From positions 620,001-684,000 of the forward strand of contig NZ_LXKN01000001.1 in assembly GCF_001692325.1 (NCBI RefSeq): 64,000 nt of DNA, written 5' to 3'. Made by a program: the position numbers and the translations under genes. The first letter of the stretch is position 1, and every line of letters starts with the position of its first letter. This DNA is from Rhizobium sp. AC27/96. GTDB taxonomy: Bacteria; Pseudomonadota; Alphaproteobacteria; Rhizobiales; Rhizobiaceae. The notes under the pieces were generated by a model. It was not told the origin of the DNA, did no database searches, and worked only from the letters and a program-made list of their open reading frames with translations. Positions 1 to 11,691 of this stretch are shown here, piece after piece.

Positions 1-279
1 GCCGTCAGGTCCGACGGTGCCCCAGACTTTATGCGGCGCGCTTGCCGCCAGCGTCAGAAGCGAGTGCTCGCCGCCGCGCAGGTAGATATAGATGCCGATC
101 GGGTTATCGGCGTCGTCGCCCGGAGCGGATGCGACCAGCAAAGCGAGATCGGGCTTGCCGTCCTTGTTCCAATCGCCGATCGCCGCATCGATGATACGGT
201 CTGGCGCAATGGCGTCTTCGGCCTGGGCCGTAGTTGCGAGCAAGGCTAGAGTGAAGGCAGCATAAGCCAGTGATTTCAT
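1..279 (-). CDS. Secreted FG-GAP/VCBS-like repeat protein, N-terminal part
   Basis: Reading on the minus strand from ATG at 277-279 and open to the left edge, so only the first 93 residues are present. It begins with a signal peptide (MKSLAYAAFTLALLATTAQA, cleavage near residue 20). A segment reading AIGDWNKDGKPDLALLV follows, which looks like the calcium-binding loop (DxNxDGxxD) of an FG-GAP/VCBS repeat. Such repeats form beta-propeller surfaces in periplasmic or extracellular proteins. The rest of the protein and its function lie outside the window. It is divergent from the small peptide gene at 431. Confidence 0.7.
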   Translation of the reverse strand, partial: MKSLAYAAFTLALLATTAQAEDAIAPDRIIDAAIGDWNKDGKPDLALLVASAPGDDADNPIGIYIYLRGGEHSLLTLAASAPHKVWGTVGPDG

Positions 280-382
280 GGTGATCTCCCCTTCATTCCT
301 GCATAGCCTCGGCTTGTCCGCGCGTCCATTGGCAAGCCAAAAAGTCAGGCAATGAAATTTATTGATGTATCTATTGACTCTC

Positions 383-397
383 GAACAAAAATAGAAC
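383..397 (+). promoter_or_regulatory. LexA box (SOS operator) upstream of the 28-aa peptide
   Basis: The sequence GAAC-AAAAATA-GAAC is a perfect match to the alphaproteobacterial LexA operator, GAAC-N7-GAAC (read GTTC-N7-GTTC on the other strand). A TTGACT hexamer usable as a -35 element lies at 374-379, four bases before it, so LexA bound here would cover the promoter spacer. I find no convincing -10 hexamer. The operator ends 33 bases before the ATG at 431. The spacer sequence is almost the same as that of the dinB operator at 8173-8187. Confidence 0.8.
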
Positions 398-430
398 AAA
401 AAAGAAACATAACGAGTAAGGAGCGCGTAA

Positions 431-517
431 ATGACCGATATCATTCGAGACGTTGCAGCATTCACCTCCATCGTGATGTTTGTCGCCAGCTTTTCCCTCA
501 TCATGATGGCGATGTGA
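431..517 (+). CDS. 28-aa SOS-controlled membrane peptide (SidA-like in design)
   Basis: ATG at 431 and TGA at 515-517 encode 28 residues: a short polar N-terminus (MTDIIRD) and one hydrophobic segment covering about residues 8-28. This is a single-pass inner-membrane peptide. A good Shine-Dalgarno (AAGGAG, 418-423) sits 7 bases before the ATG, and a rho-independent-like hairpin follows at 539-565, so it has its own transcription unit. The LexA box at 383-397 predicts induction by DNA damage. Known biology: Caulobacter SidA is a 29-residue SOS-induced inner-membrane peptide that blocks division through FtsW. Here the resemblance is in size, topology and control only, and sequence homology is not shown. 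It is too short for most gene callers. Confidence 0.7.
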   Translation: MTDIIRDVAAFTSIVMFVASFSLIMMAM

Positions 518-538
518 GTTTTATCTCTGTATGCACAT

Positions 539-565
539 GTTGCTCCCCGATTTGATGGGAGCAAC
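539..565 (+). terminator. Hairpin terminator after the 28-aa peptide gene
   Basis: Perfect 9-bp inverted repeat GTTGCTCCC / GGGAGCAAC with a 9-base loop, followed by TTCTGG. The U-tract is poor, but the hairpin sits between the peptide gene and dnaE and would separate the two. Confidence 0.5.
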
Positions 566-633
566 TTCTGGACTTTGTCGTCCGCAATGCCGAAGATATC
601 GCTGATTCATTTGGGCATGCGGAAGGGTACAAA

Positions 634-4131
<3,498 letters not shown>

Positions 4132-4181
4132 AGCGCGTCGCGATCCTTGAGCATCGCTCGTCGCGCTTGAGACCTTGATGC

Positions 4182-5453
4182 TCAGCCCTTTTTACCAAGG
4201 GCACCGTTGTTGGTGATGGTGATGAAGTCGGTCTCGTTGCCGGTTTCCGGTCCTATGCCCGTGTCCGAGATCGTCAGCGACGAACCCTGCGTCAGCAGGT
4301 CCTCGATGCGATGACGTGCCTCATCGGGAATGCTGATACGGCCGAGCGCCTGCCCGGCGGCATCGAGCGATTGCGACTGGGCCTCGCTCGTAATCCCCAG
4401 CCGTTTCTTGGTCTGCTTGCTGAGGTCTTCTTCCAGCGTCATGCCGAACCAGTCGGCCTTGCCGCTGATACGGTCGATCGCATTGGCGGTGAAGAAGTGG
4501 ACGCCCAGCGCTTCCTCCGGCTCTGCAATATTCGCCGGAGCCTCGAAGAGCGGCTTGAAATTCTGGCGGACCATGATCGCACCGTTCGGCGGTTCGCCCT
4601 TGCCGGCGGCGGCATAGACCGCCTTCATCAAGGCCGGGCTGACAAGTCCACCCACCGTCTTGATATCATGCGTCTTCTTGAAATCGTCGATTGCCTGCAC
4701 GGTCGCCGGACCGAGCATGCCGTCCGGCGTGCCGGCCATGAAGCCCATGCCATTCAACAGGCCCTGGAGATCGCGGACATTCTCGCGCAATCCCCGCCGG
4801 GTGATCAGAATGCTGAGTGGCGCCTGGTTTACCGGGGGAGCAACAACTGCTTGCGCGGTCGGAATTTGGATCGAGCTGACATCGTTCGTCGCGACCTGCA
4901 GCGGTTGCGCCTGCGGCAGGAAGCTTGCCGTCATCGGGCGCAATTCGATGCCGGAAAACAGAGCCGGGGGAGGTGCCGCCTGCGGCTGGAACAGCATCGA
5001 ATTCTGAAAGGGCTGAGGCACCAGCGGCTGGTCGGCAATGACGACGTGTACGCCGCGCTCCGTCATCTGGTAAAGCGCCTTGGCAAAAGCCTTGGGCATG
5101 CGCACGCAGCCATGAGACGCCGGATAATTCGGAACCGAGTTGGATTCATGCAGCGCGATGCCCGACCAGGTCAGCCGTTGCATGAAGGGCATGGGCGCGG
5201 CCGAATAGAGATTGGACTCGTGATAGACCTTCTTCTCCAGGATTGAGAAGATGCCGCTCGGCGTCGTATGGCCGCGCTTGCCGGTCGAAACCTTCGATGT
5301 CGCCACCACCTGGTCGCCATCATAGACGGCAAGCGATTGCCTGTCCTTCGACACCACGATCTGCAGGGTGCGGGCATCCGATGCGGCAAGGCTAGGATGG
5401 GAAAGGGCCGTAGCTGAAAGCAGCCCAAGCCCAAGCAGGAAAAATGGCTTCAT
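4182..5453 (-). CDS. L,D-transpeptidase (YkuD family) with peptidoglycan-binding domain
   Basis: 423 aa from ATG at 5453; a TTG four codons upstream is possible but has no better ribosome site. A signal peptide (MKPFFLLGLGLLSATALSHPSLAA) is followed by the YkuD catalytic domain (about residues 28-150) with H114-G-C116-V-R, the signature holding the catalytic cysteine. A Pro/Gln/Ala-rich linker and a PG_binding_1 domain (about 230-290, NVRDLQGLLNGMGF...DGMLGPATVQAI) follow. Such enzymes form 3-3 peptide cross-links in peptidoglycan or attach outer-membrane proteins to it. Rhizobiales carry many of these enzymes, and L,D cross-links are used in their polar growth. The next gene, also on the minus strand, is another cell-wall enzyme, though no operon is evident. 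Confidence 0.93.
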   Translation of the reverse strand: MKPFFLLGLGLLSATALSHPSLAASDARTLQIVVSKDRQSLAVYDGDQVVATSKVSTGKRGHTTPSGIFSILEKKVYHESNLYSAAPMPFMQRLTWSGIALHESNSVPNYPASHGCVRMPKAFAKALYQMTERGVHVVIADQPLVPQPFQNSMLFQPQAAPPPALFSGIELRPMTASFLPQAQPLQVATNDVSSIQIPTAQAVVAPPVNQAPLSILITRRGLRENVRDLQGLLNGMGFMAGTPDGMLGPATVQAIDDFKKTHDIKTVGGLVSPALMKAVYAAAGKGEPPNGAIMVRQNFKPLFEAPANIAEPEEALGVHFFTANAIDRISGKADWFGMTLEEDLSKQTKKRLGITSEAQSQSLDAAGQALGRISIPDEARHRIEDLLTQGSSLTISDTGIGPETGNETDFITITNNGALGKKG

Positions 5454-5588
5454 GGACACAACCAAAACGCAATACTCGTAGCGGCGAAGGTTAGACTTCG
5501 AAGTTTAAGGAAGACTTGCCGAAAGTGAATGCTTCTATCAGCACGTCGAGAATCAATGCTTCTGGATGCGAGAGACACTGGCAGAAAT

Positions 5589-5619
5589 GCAAAAGCAGGG
5601 TGGTGAACCCTGCTTTTGC
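5589..5619 (-). terminator. Rho-independent terminator after the GH25 gene
   Basis: A perfect 12-bp stem (GCAAAAGCAGGG / CCCTGCTTTTGC) with a 7-base loop, 29 bases past the stop of the minus-strand muramidase gene. The stem is flanked by A/T runs. Confidence 0.75.
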
Positions 5620-5647
5620 TGCAATCCATCAGTGGAAAGTGGATGTG

Positions 5648-6685
5648 TCAGCGTACGCTGGACGCCACCCAGTTATGCCATTCTTCCGCGCTGCCATGGA
5701 AGGCATTCAGGTCGATCCTACCGTCGACGCCATGCGAGACGCCGGAGCCGGAATATTGCCAGAACAGCCAGTTCCGGCCCGGATAGACCTTGGAAGGATG
5801 AGCGGCGACGGAGCGCAGCCAGAAAGGATAGTTGAGCAATTCACCGCGCAGGTTGTCGCGATAGAAATCCGGAGCGGTATAGACGATGGGGCGCTGGCCG
5901 TAATGTCTTTCCAGCTTGTCCATGAAGACCTGCATCTTCGCCAGAACCTGTTCGCGCGACGGCCGCCGCTTGCAGCTGGATTCGCCGTTCCATTCCACGT
6001 CAATCACCGGCGGCAGGGCGCCAGCCTCCCTTGGAACGTTGCGGATGAACCAATCGGCCTGCTCGCCGGCGGTCCGGCACCAATAGAAGAAGTGATAGGC
6101 ACCATGCTTCAGGCCGGCTTGCTGGGCAGCACGCCAGTTCTTCTTGAACATCGGATCGAGATGATCGCCGCCATCGGTCGCCTTGATGTAAACGAAATTG
6201 GCACCCTGGGTGCGCAGCGTGTTCCAGTCGATGTCACCCTGCCAGCGGGAAACGTCGACGCCATGCACAGCCAGCTTCCTTGGTGAAGTCGTGCCGAAGT
6301 TGATCGGCTTGGCGTCGCGGAACTGGTGGGAATAGATCTGCATCGGCTGCTGCCGCATGGCGCGGGGCATCGGGTTTGCCGGCGAAAGCATGGCGAGCGG
6401 CCGTTGCAGCGGCATGGGAACGTCATCTCGACCCTGGTCGGATGGCAGGAACCCTTCCGGCCGGGGATCGGCAGGCAACGATGTTGCCAGCGCCTGCTGC
6501 CGCTCGACGCGCGAGACGGTTTCTCCGATTTCGACCGTCGGCACCGGCGTGCCGCTCTTTGCTATGGAGCTGGTCATTTCCTTGGAAGGCGCGCTTGACT
6601 GCGCGGCTTCGCGCTCGCCTCTGGCGGCGCAGCCCGATATCGTCAGGCAGGCAAGAAGGATGGTCGATACAGCCGATAGACGCAT
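5648..6685 (-). CDS. Glycoside hydrolase family 25 muramidase, lipoprotein
   Basis: 345 aa from ATG at 6685; an upstream GTG at 6706 is in frame but less likely. The first 19 residues end in the lipobox TISGC, so the protein is probably lipidated at Cys19. A Pro-rich linker of about 110 residues precedes the GH25 barrel, which shows HGVDVSRWQGDIDW at the first strand, YIKATDGGDHLD, GAYHFFYW and the catalytic-end motif PPVIDVEWNG. GH25 enzymes cleave the MurNAc-GlcNAc bond of peptidoglycan. A bacterial chromosomal copy is probably for wall remodelling rather than lysis of other cells. A strong terminator follows. Confidence 0.92.
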   Translation of the reverse strand: MRLSAVSTILLACLTISGCAARGEREAAQSSAPSKEMTSSIAKSGTPVPTVEIGETVSRVERQQALATSLPADPRPEGFLPSDQGRDDVPMPLQRPLAMLSPANPMPRAMRQQPMQIYSHQFRDAKPINFGTTSPRKLAVHGVDVSRWQGDIDWNTLRTQGANFVYIKATDGGDHLDPMFKKNWRAAQQAGLKHGAYHFFYWCRTAGEQADWFIRNVPREAGALPPVIDVEWNGESSCKRRPSREQVLAKMQVFMDKLERHYGQRPIVYTAPDFYRDNLRGELLNYPFWLRSVAAHPSKVYPGRNWLFWQYSGSGVSHGVDGRIDLNAFHGSAEEWHNWVASSVR

Positions 6686-6875
6686 AGGAACCCGTACGCA
6701 AAACACAATCGACAGCCCAACAAAGCTGCCCGGAAGTTACAGAGATCGAGTCCTAATAGAAATTTACCAAGAAAGATTGAATCCGAGCTATTCGCGACGA
6801 AGAATCGCACGCACGAGGCAATTATTCGTGAGGATTCAGAATATCACTGATCGGTGACTATATAATAAGATATTG

Positions 6876-8165
6876 TTATTTATCGCGTTTTCCGCCGAAT
6901 GTGTAACCGGTCTCGACGGTCTTGTTGCCGAATTTTTCTCGGAGCTTGTCCATGGCCGCCTCGGCTGCGGCGCGGCGTGTAGCCTGCTCGTCGATCAAAT
7001 CGGGTGGATCGGCGCGTCCGGCATCGCCAAGATCGGTGACGCCGATGCCGATGAGACGGAACTTCGTACCGTCCGTTTCCGGCTCGAGCAGGCGCAAGCC
7101 GGTGCGAAAGATTCGGTCAGCGAGCTGCGTCGGGTCTTCGAGGCGGCGGTTGCGCGTCCGGCTCTTGAAATCTGATGTTTTCAGCTTCAGCACGACGGTC
7201 TGGCCGGCGATACCGCTGCGCTTCAGACGGCGCGAAACCTTCTCCGACAGATCGCGCAGGATCGGCACGAGATCATCGTAGCGGGAGATGTCTTCGAAGA
7301 AGGTGGTTTCGGCCGACACGCTTTTCGCGGCTTCATTCGGATGCACCGTGCGGTCGTCGATGCCGCGCGACAGGCGGGAAAGCCGCTGGCCGATGACACC
7401 GTAGCGGCGCATGAGGTCGCTTTCATCCATGCCCTGCAATTGGCCGATGGTGCGAATGCCGTCGCTTTCCAGCGTCGCCGCGAAGGCCTTGCCGACGCCC
7501 CAGATGGTTGTCACCGGGCGGGGCTCCAGAAACGAAACGGCCTCCTCACGGCCGATGACGGAGAAGCCGCGGGGCTTCTGCAGATCAGAGGCGACCTTGG
7601 CGAGGAACTTGCAGTAGGAGAGGCCGATGGAGATGGTGATGCCGATCTCCTGCTCCACGCGCCGCGCGAATTTCGCCAGGATACGGGCCGGCGGATCATG
7701 ATGAAGCCGCTGCGTGCCGTCGAGTTCCAGAAAAGCCTCGTCGATCGAAAGCGGCTGCACCAAGGGCGTCAGATCCTGCATCATGGTGCGGATCTCCCGG
7801 CCGACTCGCACGTATTTCTCCATGTTCGGACGGATCACCACCGCCTGCGGACACGCCTCCAGGGCCTTGAACATCGGCATGGCGGAGCGAACGCCGTGAA
7901 TGCGGGCGATATAGCAGGCGGTGGAGACGACGCCGCGCTTGCCGCCGCCGACAATCAGCGGCTTGTCGGCCAATTCCGGATTGTCCCGTTTTTCGATCGA
8001 GGCATAGAAGGCGTCGCAATCGATATGGGCCAGCGTCAGCCCATAGAGCTCGCGGTGATAGACGAGGCGAGGGCTGCCGCAGGCCCGGCAACGCGTACGC
8101 ACGGCGGATTGCTCGCTCAAGCAATCGCGACAGAAACCGGAAATCTTGTCGAGCGTACTGGTCAT
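6876..8165 (-). CDS. dinB: DNA polymerase IV with N-terminal zinc-finger extension
   Basis: 429 aa from ATG at 8165. This start is chosen because the LexA box (8173-8187) and the probable transcription start lie just upstream; in-frame starts further up would fall within or before the operator. The N-terminus has C12-x2-C15 and C26-x2-C29, a likely zinc ribbon absent from E. coli DinB. Then come the Y-family palm ([14 protein letters not shown]), the second catalytic motif [10 protein letters not shown], helix-hairpin-helix ([13 protein letters not shown]) and a little finger. Pol IV does error-prone bypass of lesions. An obvious beta-clamp peptide is not seen at the very C-terminus. It is transcribed divergently from the GNAT gene at 8247. 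Confidence 0.95.
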   Translation of the reverse strand: MTSTLDKISGFCRDCLSEQSAVRTRCRACGSPRLVYHRELYGLTLAHIDCDAFYASIEKRDNPELADKPLIVGGGKRGVVSTACYIARIHGVRSAMPMFKALEACPQAVVIRPNMEKYVRVGREIRTMMQDLTPLVQPLSIDEAFLELDGTQRLHHDPPARILAKFARRVEQEIGITISIGLSYCKFLAKVASDLQKPRGFSVIGREEAVSFLEPRPVTTIWGVGKAFAATLESDGIRTIGQLQGMDESDLMRRYGVIGQRLSRLSRGIDDRTVHPNEAAKSVSAETTFFEDISRYDDLVPILRDLSEKVSRRLKRSGIAGQTVVLKLKTSDFKSRTRNRRLEDPTQLADRIFRTGLRLLEPETDGTKFRLIGIGVTDLGDAGRADPPDLIDEQATRRAAAEAAMDKLREKFGNKTVETGYTFGGKRDK

Positions 8166-8172
8166 CGAATGA

Positions 8173-8187
8173 GAACAAAAATTGAAC
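8173..8187 (-). promoter_or_regulatory. LexA box (SOS operator) of dinB
   Basis: GAAC-AAAAATT-GAAC on the plus strand, a perfect GTTC-N7-GTTC operator read toward dinB. It starts at about the predicted transcription start and ends 7 bases before the dinB ATG, so bound LexA would block initiation. It differs from the operator at 383-397 at one spacer base. Confidence 0.88.
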
Positions 8188-8193
8188 ATTGCC

Positions 8194-8222
8194 ACTTTAT
8201 GTTTTAAGTTTGCGAGTCTCAA
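8194..8222 (-). promoter_or_regulatory. Predicted sigma70 promoter of dinB
   Basis: On the minus strand, TTGAGA (8217-8222) and TAAAGT (8194-8199) are separated by exactly 17 bases. Transcription would start near 8187, at the edge of the LexA box, giving a leader of about 20 nt. Confidence 0.6.
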
Positions 8223-8246
8223 GCGGGAAAACAGGGAGGTGGTGGA

Positions 8247-8825
8247 GTGGAAAATTTACGCGTGCAGCCTCTGACATGGGATCGCTGGGACGATTTCGAG
8301 GTGTTGTTCGGACCAAGCGGCGCCTGCTACGGTTGCTGGTGCACGCATTTCCGAATTCCGACATCGCAGCGCAAGACGATGGACGGAGACGCCAAGAAGC
8401 GCTTCATTCAGGACCGCGTCGCGGCGGGACCGCCACCTGGCCTCCTCGGCTATGCCGGCGAGCGCCCGGTTGCCTGGGTGCAGGTCGGGCCCCGCCTGGA
8501 GCTGCCGCAATGGAATTCGCCGAAGACGGTCTCCCGGCCGCTCGATCCGGCCGACGCCGAGGATAGCTCGGTTTGGGCGGTGAGCTGTTTCTTCATGAAT
8601 TCGCGCGATCGCGGCAAGGGGTACAGCCATCGCATGCTGTCGGAGGCCATAAATTTCGCCAGGGCTTCAGGTGCGCGTCTGCTGGAGGGCTGTCCGATCG
8701 AACGCACGAAGCAGTCGAAATCCGTGGGCCTCTATGTCGGCTCGCAGCGCATATTCGAGGCGGCTGGATTCTCGGAGGTCGCCAAACGCAAGGACGGGCG
8801 CCCCCTGATGCGCCTCGTCCTTTGA
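8247..8825 (+). CDS. GNAT-family N-acetyltransferase
   Basis: 192 aa with a GTG start at 8247, supported by the strong ribosome site AGGGAGG just upstream. The acetyl-CoA-binding core is visible as [18 protein letters not shown] (about 112-129, the R/Q-x-x-G-x-G/A motif in the form RGKGYS), followed by [15 protein letters not shown] and [15 protein letters not shown], which ends the fold. An unusual CYGCWC cluster lies near residue 30. The substrate cannot be named. The gene is divergent from dinB and its start region overlaps the upstream part of the dinB promoter zone, but I see no sign that it shares the LexA control. Confidence 0.85.
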   Translation: MENLRVQPLTWDRWDDFEVLFGPSGACYGCWCTHFRIPTSQRKTMDGDAKKRFIQDRVAAGPPPGLLGYAGERPVAWVQVGPRLELPQWNSPKTVSRPLDPADAEDSSVWAVSCFFMNSRDRGKGYSHRMLSEAINFARASGARLLEGCPIERTKQSKSVGLYVGSQRIFEAAGFSEVAKRKDGRPLMRLVL

Positions 8826-8841
8826 TATCGGGTCGATGGTT

Positions 8842-9489
8842 TCAGCCGCCGATGTGAGCCCTGAGCAATGGTGCCGCCTGGCTCCATTCGTTTGCTTCAG
8901 GAATGCCGGCCGGCGCTGCCGGCGCCATACGATGGACGATGGAATCAGGCTTCAGATTGATCAGGAGGCAGTCCGGAACATGTTCGCCAACCGAATGCAG
9001 ATTGTGCGCCATGTCGTCGACGAAGACGACCGGCAATGCGCGCCTTGCATGCAGCGACCGGACGATCGGCCCTTTCGGCTGCAGCGATGCAAGCAATGGA
9101 TAGTCAAGTCCGAGCCGGTCGAGAAGGCGGCGCCGTTGAGCCCAGTATTGCGGCGGCATGGCCGTCAGGAAAACGATGTCGGCATCCTTGGAAAAGTCGC
9201 CAAGCGTATCGACGACAAGATCAAGGGGCGTCTGCCATTGCTCCTGCGCTTCGAAGAAGGCCTCGATCAGCCGGTGGACGTCCTTTTCCTCCAGCGCCGT
9301 TCCGTTGGCCCTGGAGATGATGTTGCCGGTGAGCCTGAAGGATCGCGGCAGGAACTCATGGCCTTCACCGTCGAGGAAGGTCAGGAAAGGTGCGAAGAAA
9401 TGCAAAACGACATCGTCGACATCACAGACGATCAGCGGCCGATCCTGGAGACGGATATGCGATGTATCGAATTCGAGCGGTGCATCCAT
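8842..9489 (-). CDS. HAD-superfamily hydrolase-like protein
   Basis: 215 aa from ATG at 9489, with GGAGAA upstream inside the end of the preceding gene. HAD motifs are present: motif I DVDDVVLHFF (D-x-D), motif II as FLTAMP, and motif IV as VVFVDD. The second Asp is kept, so phosphatase activity is possible. The start is only 2 bases past the stop of the DUF3572 gene, so the two are probably translated together. The substrate is unknown. It is convergent with the GNAT gene at 8247. Confidence 0.8.
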   Translation of the reverse strand: MDAPLEFDTSHIRLQDRPLIVCDVDDVVLHFFAPFLTFLDGEGHEFLPRSFRLTGNIISRANGTALEEKDVHRLIEAFFEAQEQWQTPLDLVVDTLGDFSKDADIVFLTAMPPQYWAQRRRLLDRLGLDYPLLASLQPKGPIVRSLHARRALPVVFVDDMAHNLHSVGEHVPDCLLINLKPDSIVHRMAPAAPAGIPEANEWSQAAPLLRAHIGG

Positions 9490-9491
9490 GA

Positions 9492-9800
9492 TCAATATTC
9501 TCCGGAGGCCAGGCCGGGCGGCGAGAAATGCGCCGATGCAGCAGCGACCGCCTCCGGCGGAATGCCGTTGGCTTCGCAAAAGGCCAGCAATGTCGGTTCG
9601 TGGTTCATCAGGAAGTCCAGCATGCCCGCGAGAAAGGCGGGTTCGTTGATGGCGTTGCGCACCTGCGCCGGTTCAACTCCGGTCAGGGCCAGAAAGCGGC
9701 TGAACATATCCGGTTCGTTCGCCAGCCAGCCGAGTACGGCAATGGCTGTCTCTTGCGGCTCAGCCGCATTCTTCTTCGGGTTCTTGAAGTTACTTTGCAT
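9492..9800 (-). CDS. DUF3572 family protein
   Basis: 102 aa, probably cytosolic, with no signal or membrane segment. The sequence ETAIAVLGWLANEPDMFSRFLALTGVEP, and PAFLAGMLDFLMNHEPTLLAFCE further on, match the DUF3572 family found in Rhizobiales, whose function is not known. It is the first gene of a two-gene unit with the HAD protein and is divergent from divK, sharing a 131-base intergenic region. Confidence 0.85.
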   Translation of the reverse strand: MQSNFKNPKKNAAEPQETAIAVLGWLANEPDMFSRFLALTGVEPAQVRNAINEPAFLAGMLDFLMNHEPTLLAFCEANGIPPEAVAAASAHFSPPGLASGEY

Positions 9801-9858
9801 TTTGAAGGGTGAGTTACCTATTTTTCAACCAAATCCCGGTAGTATGCGATTCAAGTAT

Positions 9859-9888
9859 TTGTGGAATCGGTTCCTCGCGACCCTATAT
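9859..9888 (+). promoter_or_regulatory. Predicted promoter of divK-pleD
   Basis: TTGTGG (9859-9864) and CTATAT (9883-9888) with an 18-base spacer, 44 bases before the divK ATG. It fits the alphaproteobacterial housekeeping pattern. No full TTAA-N7-TTAA CtrA site is seen here. Confidence 0.45.
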
Positions 9889-9931
9889 TTCGAGAGAATG
9901 GATGCAATACCGGATGCAGGGACATCTCTCC

Positions 9932-10303
9932 ATGCCTAAACAGGTAATGATTGTAGAAGACAATGAGCTGAATATGAAGCTCTTTCGCGATCTGATCGAG
10001 GCGTCCGGTTATACGACGATCCAGACCCGAAACGGTATGGAAGCGCTTGATCTTGCTCGTAAACATCGCCCAGATCTCATTCTGATGGACATCCAGCTTC
10101 CGGAGGTTTCCGGGCTGGAGGTGACAAAATGGCTGAAGGAGGATGATGATCTGCATGTCATTCCCGTCATCGCGGTCACGGCCTTTGCCATGAAGGGTGA
10201 TGAGGAGCGCATTCGCCAGGGCGGATGCGAAGCCTATGTCTCGAAGCCGATTTCCGTGCCGAAATTCATCGAGACCATTAAAACTTATCTGGGCGACGCC
10301 TGA
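9932..10303 (+). CDS. divK: Cell-cycle response regulator DivK
   Basis: Single-domain response regulator of 123 aa starting at [16 protein letters not shown]. Residues E9-D10 form the acidic pocket, D53 is the phospho-acceptor (LILMD53IQLP), and KPIS holds the conserved lysine. There is no output domain. Known role: in Caulobacter and rhizobia DivK, phosphorylated by DivJ and dephosphorylated by PleC, feeds into CckA and so controls CtrA, polarity and division. pleD follows 14 bases downstream, the same order as in Caulobacter. An upstream in-frame start at 9809 is rejected because the preceding residues do not belong to the family. Confidence 0.97.
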   Translation: MPKQVMIVEDNELNMKLFRDLIEASGYTTIQTRNGMEALDLARKHRPDLILMDIQLPEVSGLEVTKWLKEDDDLHVIPVIAVTAFAMKGDEERIRQGGCEAYVSKPISVPKFIETIKTYLGDA

Positions 10304-10317
10304 CGTAGGAAGAACGA

Positions 10318-11691
10318 ATGACCGCCCGCATCCTGGTAGTCGACGATATCCCGGCAAATGTGAAGCTTCTGGAAGCGCGGTTGCTGGCTGAATATTTCGA
10401 GGTGCTGACCGCCGAAGATGGTTTGCAGGCGCTCGCCATCTGCGCGCGTGCCCAGGTCGATCTTATTCTCCTCGACATCATGATGCCCGGCATGGATGGA
10501 TTCGAGGTGTGTGAGCGCCTGAAGTCCGATCCCCGCACCGCTCATATTCCCGTAGTCATGGTCACCGCACTCGATCAGCCGACCGACCGGGTGCGCGGCC
10601 TGAAGGCCGGCGCTGACGATTTTCTGACCAAGCCGGTCAACGATTTGCAGCTTATTTCCCGCGTCAAGAGCCTGTTGCGCCTGAAGACACTGAGCGACGA
10701 ACTGTCCATGCGCAACGAAACGGCGCGCAATTTCGGCATCGATGATCTGCTGCGTGCCGGCGATGGCCGCGCCGAAGAAACCGGACAAGTGCTCCTGGTG
10801 GACGGCCGCGCCAACTCGCAGGAACGCATCATCCGCACGCTCAAGCCGATCGCGGAAGTCGTCGCCATGTCCGATCCGCAGGCGGCCTTGTTCGAGGCGG
10901 CGGAACGGCCGTTCGAACTGGTCATCGTCAACTCGAATTTTGATGATTACGATCCGCTGCGGCTCTGCTCGCAGCTTCGCTCGCTGGAGCGTACGCGCTT
11001 CCTGCCGGTGCTATTGGTGACAGAGCAGGGGGCAGACGACATGATCGTCCGTGCCCTCGATCTCGGCGTCAATGATTATATCGTCCGCCCGGTCGATCCG
11101 AACGAGCTGGTGGCCCGCTGCCTGACGCAGATACGCCGCAAGCGCTATAATGATCGCCTCCGCGCCAGCGTGCAGCAGACCATCGAACTTGCCGTCACCG
11201 ACGCACTCACCGGCCTGAACAACAGGCGGTACCTGGACAATCACCTGAAGATTCTTTTCGATCGGTCGCTGGCCCGGGCCCGCCCGCTCTCTGTTCTCAT
11301 CGCCGATATCGATCGCTTCAAACTAGTCAACGACACCTACGGTCATGATGCCGGTGACGAAGTGCTCAAGGAGTTCGCTTCCCGTATCCGCTCGACGGTA
11401 CGCGGTGCCGATCTGGCTTGCCGCTACGGCGGCGAGGAATTCGTTGTCGTCATGCCGGATACGACCGCCGACATTGCCGCCGCCGTCGCAGAGCGCCTGC
11501 GCGCTGCGGTAGAAAATATGCCGGTCAAGCTGCGGGATGCAGGTGCCACACTTAACATCACGGCTTCCTTCGGTATCTCGTCCCGTTTGGAGACAATCGA
11601 GACACCGGAACAGTTGATGAAGCAGGCCGATCTTGCTCTTTATGAGGCAAAAAGGGCGGGGCGCAACAGAGTCGTCGCTTCGGCCGCCTGA
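10318..11691 (+). CDS. pleD: Diguanylate cyclase response regulator PleD
   Basis: 457 aa: receiver domain 1 with phospho-acceptor D53 (LLD53IMMP), a degenerate receiver 2 (about 155-270) and a GGDEF domain. The active site reads GGEEF at 371-375. The product-inhibition I-site RGAD (362-365) lies five residues before it, so feedback control by c-di-GMP is expected. In receiver 2 the Asp position is Asn (VIVNSNF) and the switch lysine is Arg (VRP), so it is only an adaptor, as in Caulobacter PleD. It makes c-di-GMP at the pole during the swarmer-to-sessile change. It is co-transcribed with divK. Confidence 0.97.
   Translation: MTARILVVDDIPANVKLLEARLLAEYFEVLTAEDGLQALAICARAQVDLILLDIMMPGMDGFEVCERLKSDPRTAHIPVVMVTALDQPTDRVRGLKAGADDFLTKPVNDLQLISRVKSLLRLKTLSDELSMRNETARNFGIDDLLRAGDGRAEETGQVLLVDGRANSQERIIRTLKPIAEVVAMSDPQAALFEAAERPFELVIVNSNFDDYDPLRLCSQLRSLERTRFLPVLLVTEQGADDMIVRALDLGVNDYIVRPVDPNELVARCLTQIRRKRYNDRLRASVQQTIELAVTDALTGLNNRRYLDNHLKILFDRSLARARPLSVLIADIDRFKLVNDTYGHDAGDEVLKEFASRIRSTVRGADLACRYGGEEFVVVMPDTTADIAAAVAERLRAAVENMPVKLRDAGATLNITASFGISSRLETIETPEQLMKQADLALYEAKRAGRNRVVASAA

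Noticed and set aside
4132..4181. Terminator between dnaE and the L,D-transpeptidase gene
   Set aside because: AAGCGCG and CGCGCTT are present around the gap but the pairing is short and there is no T-run; not listed as a feature.
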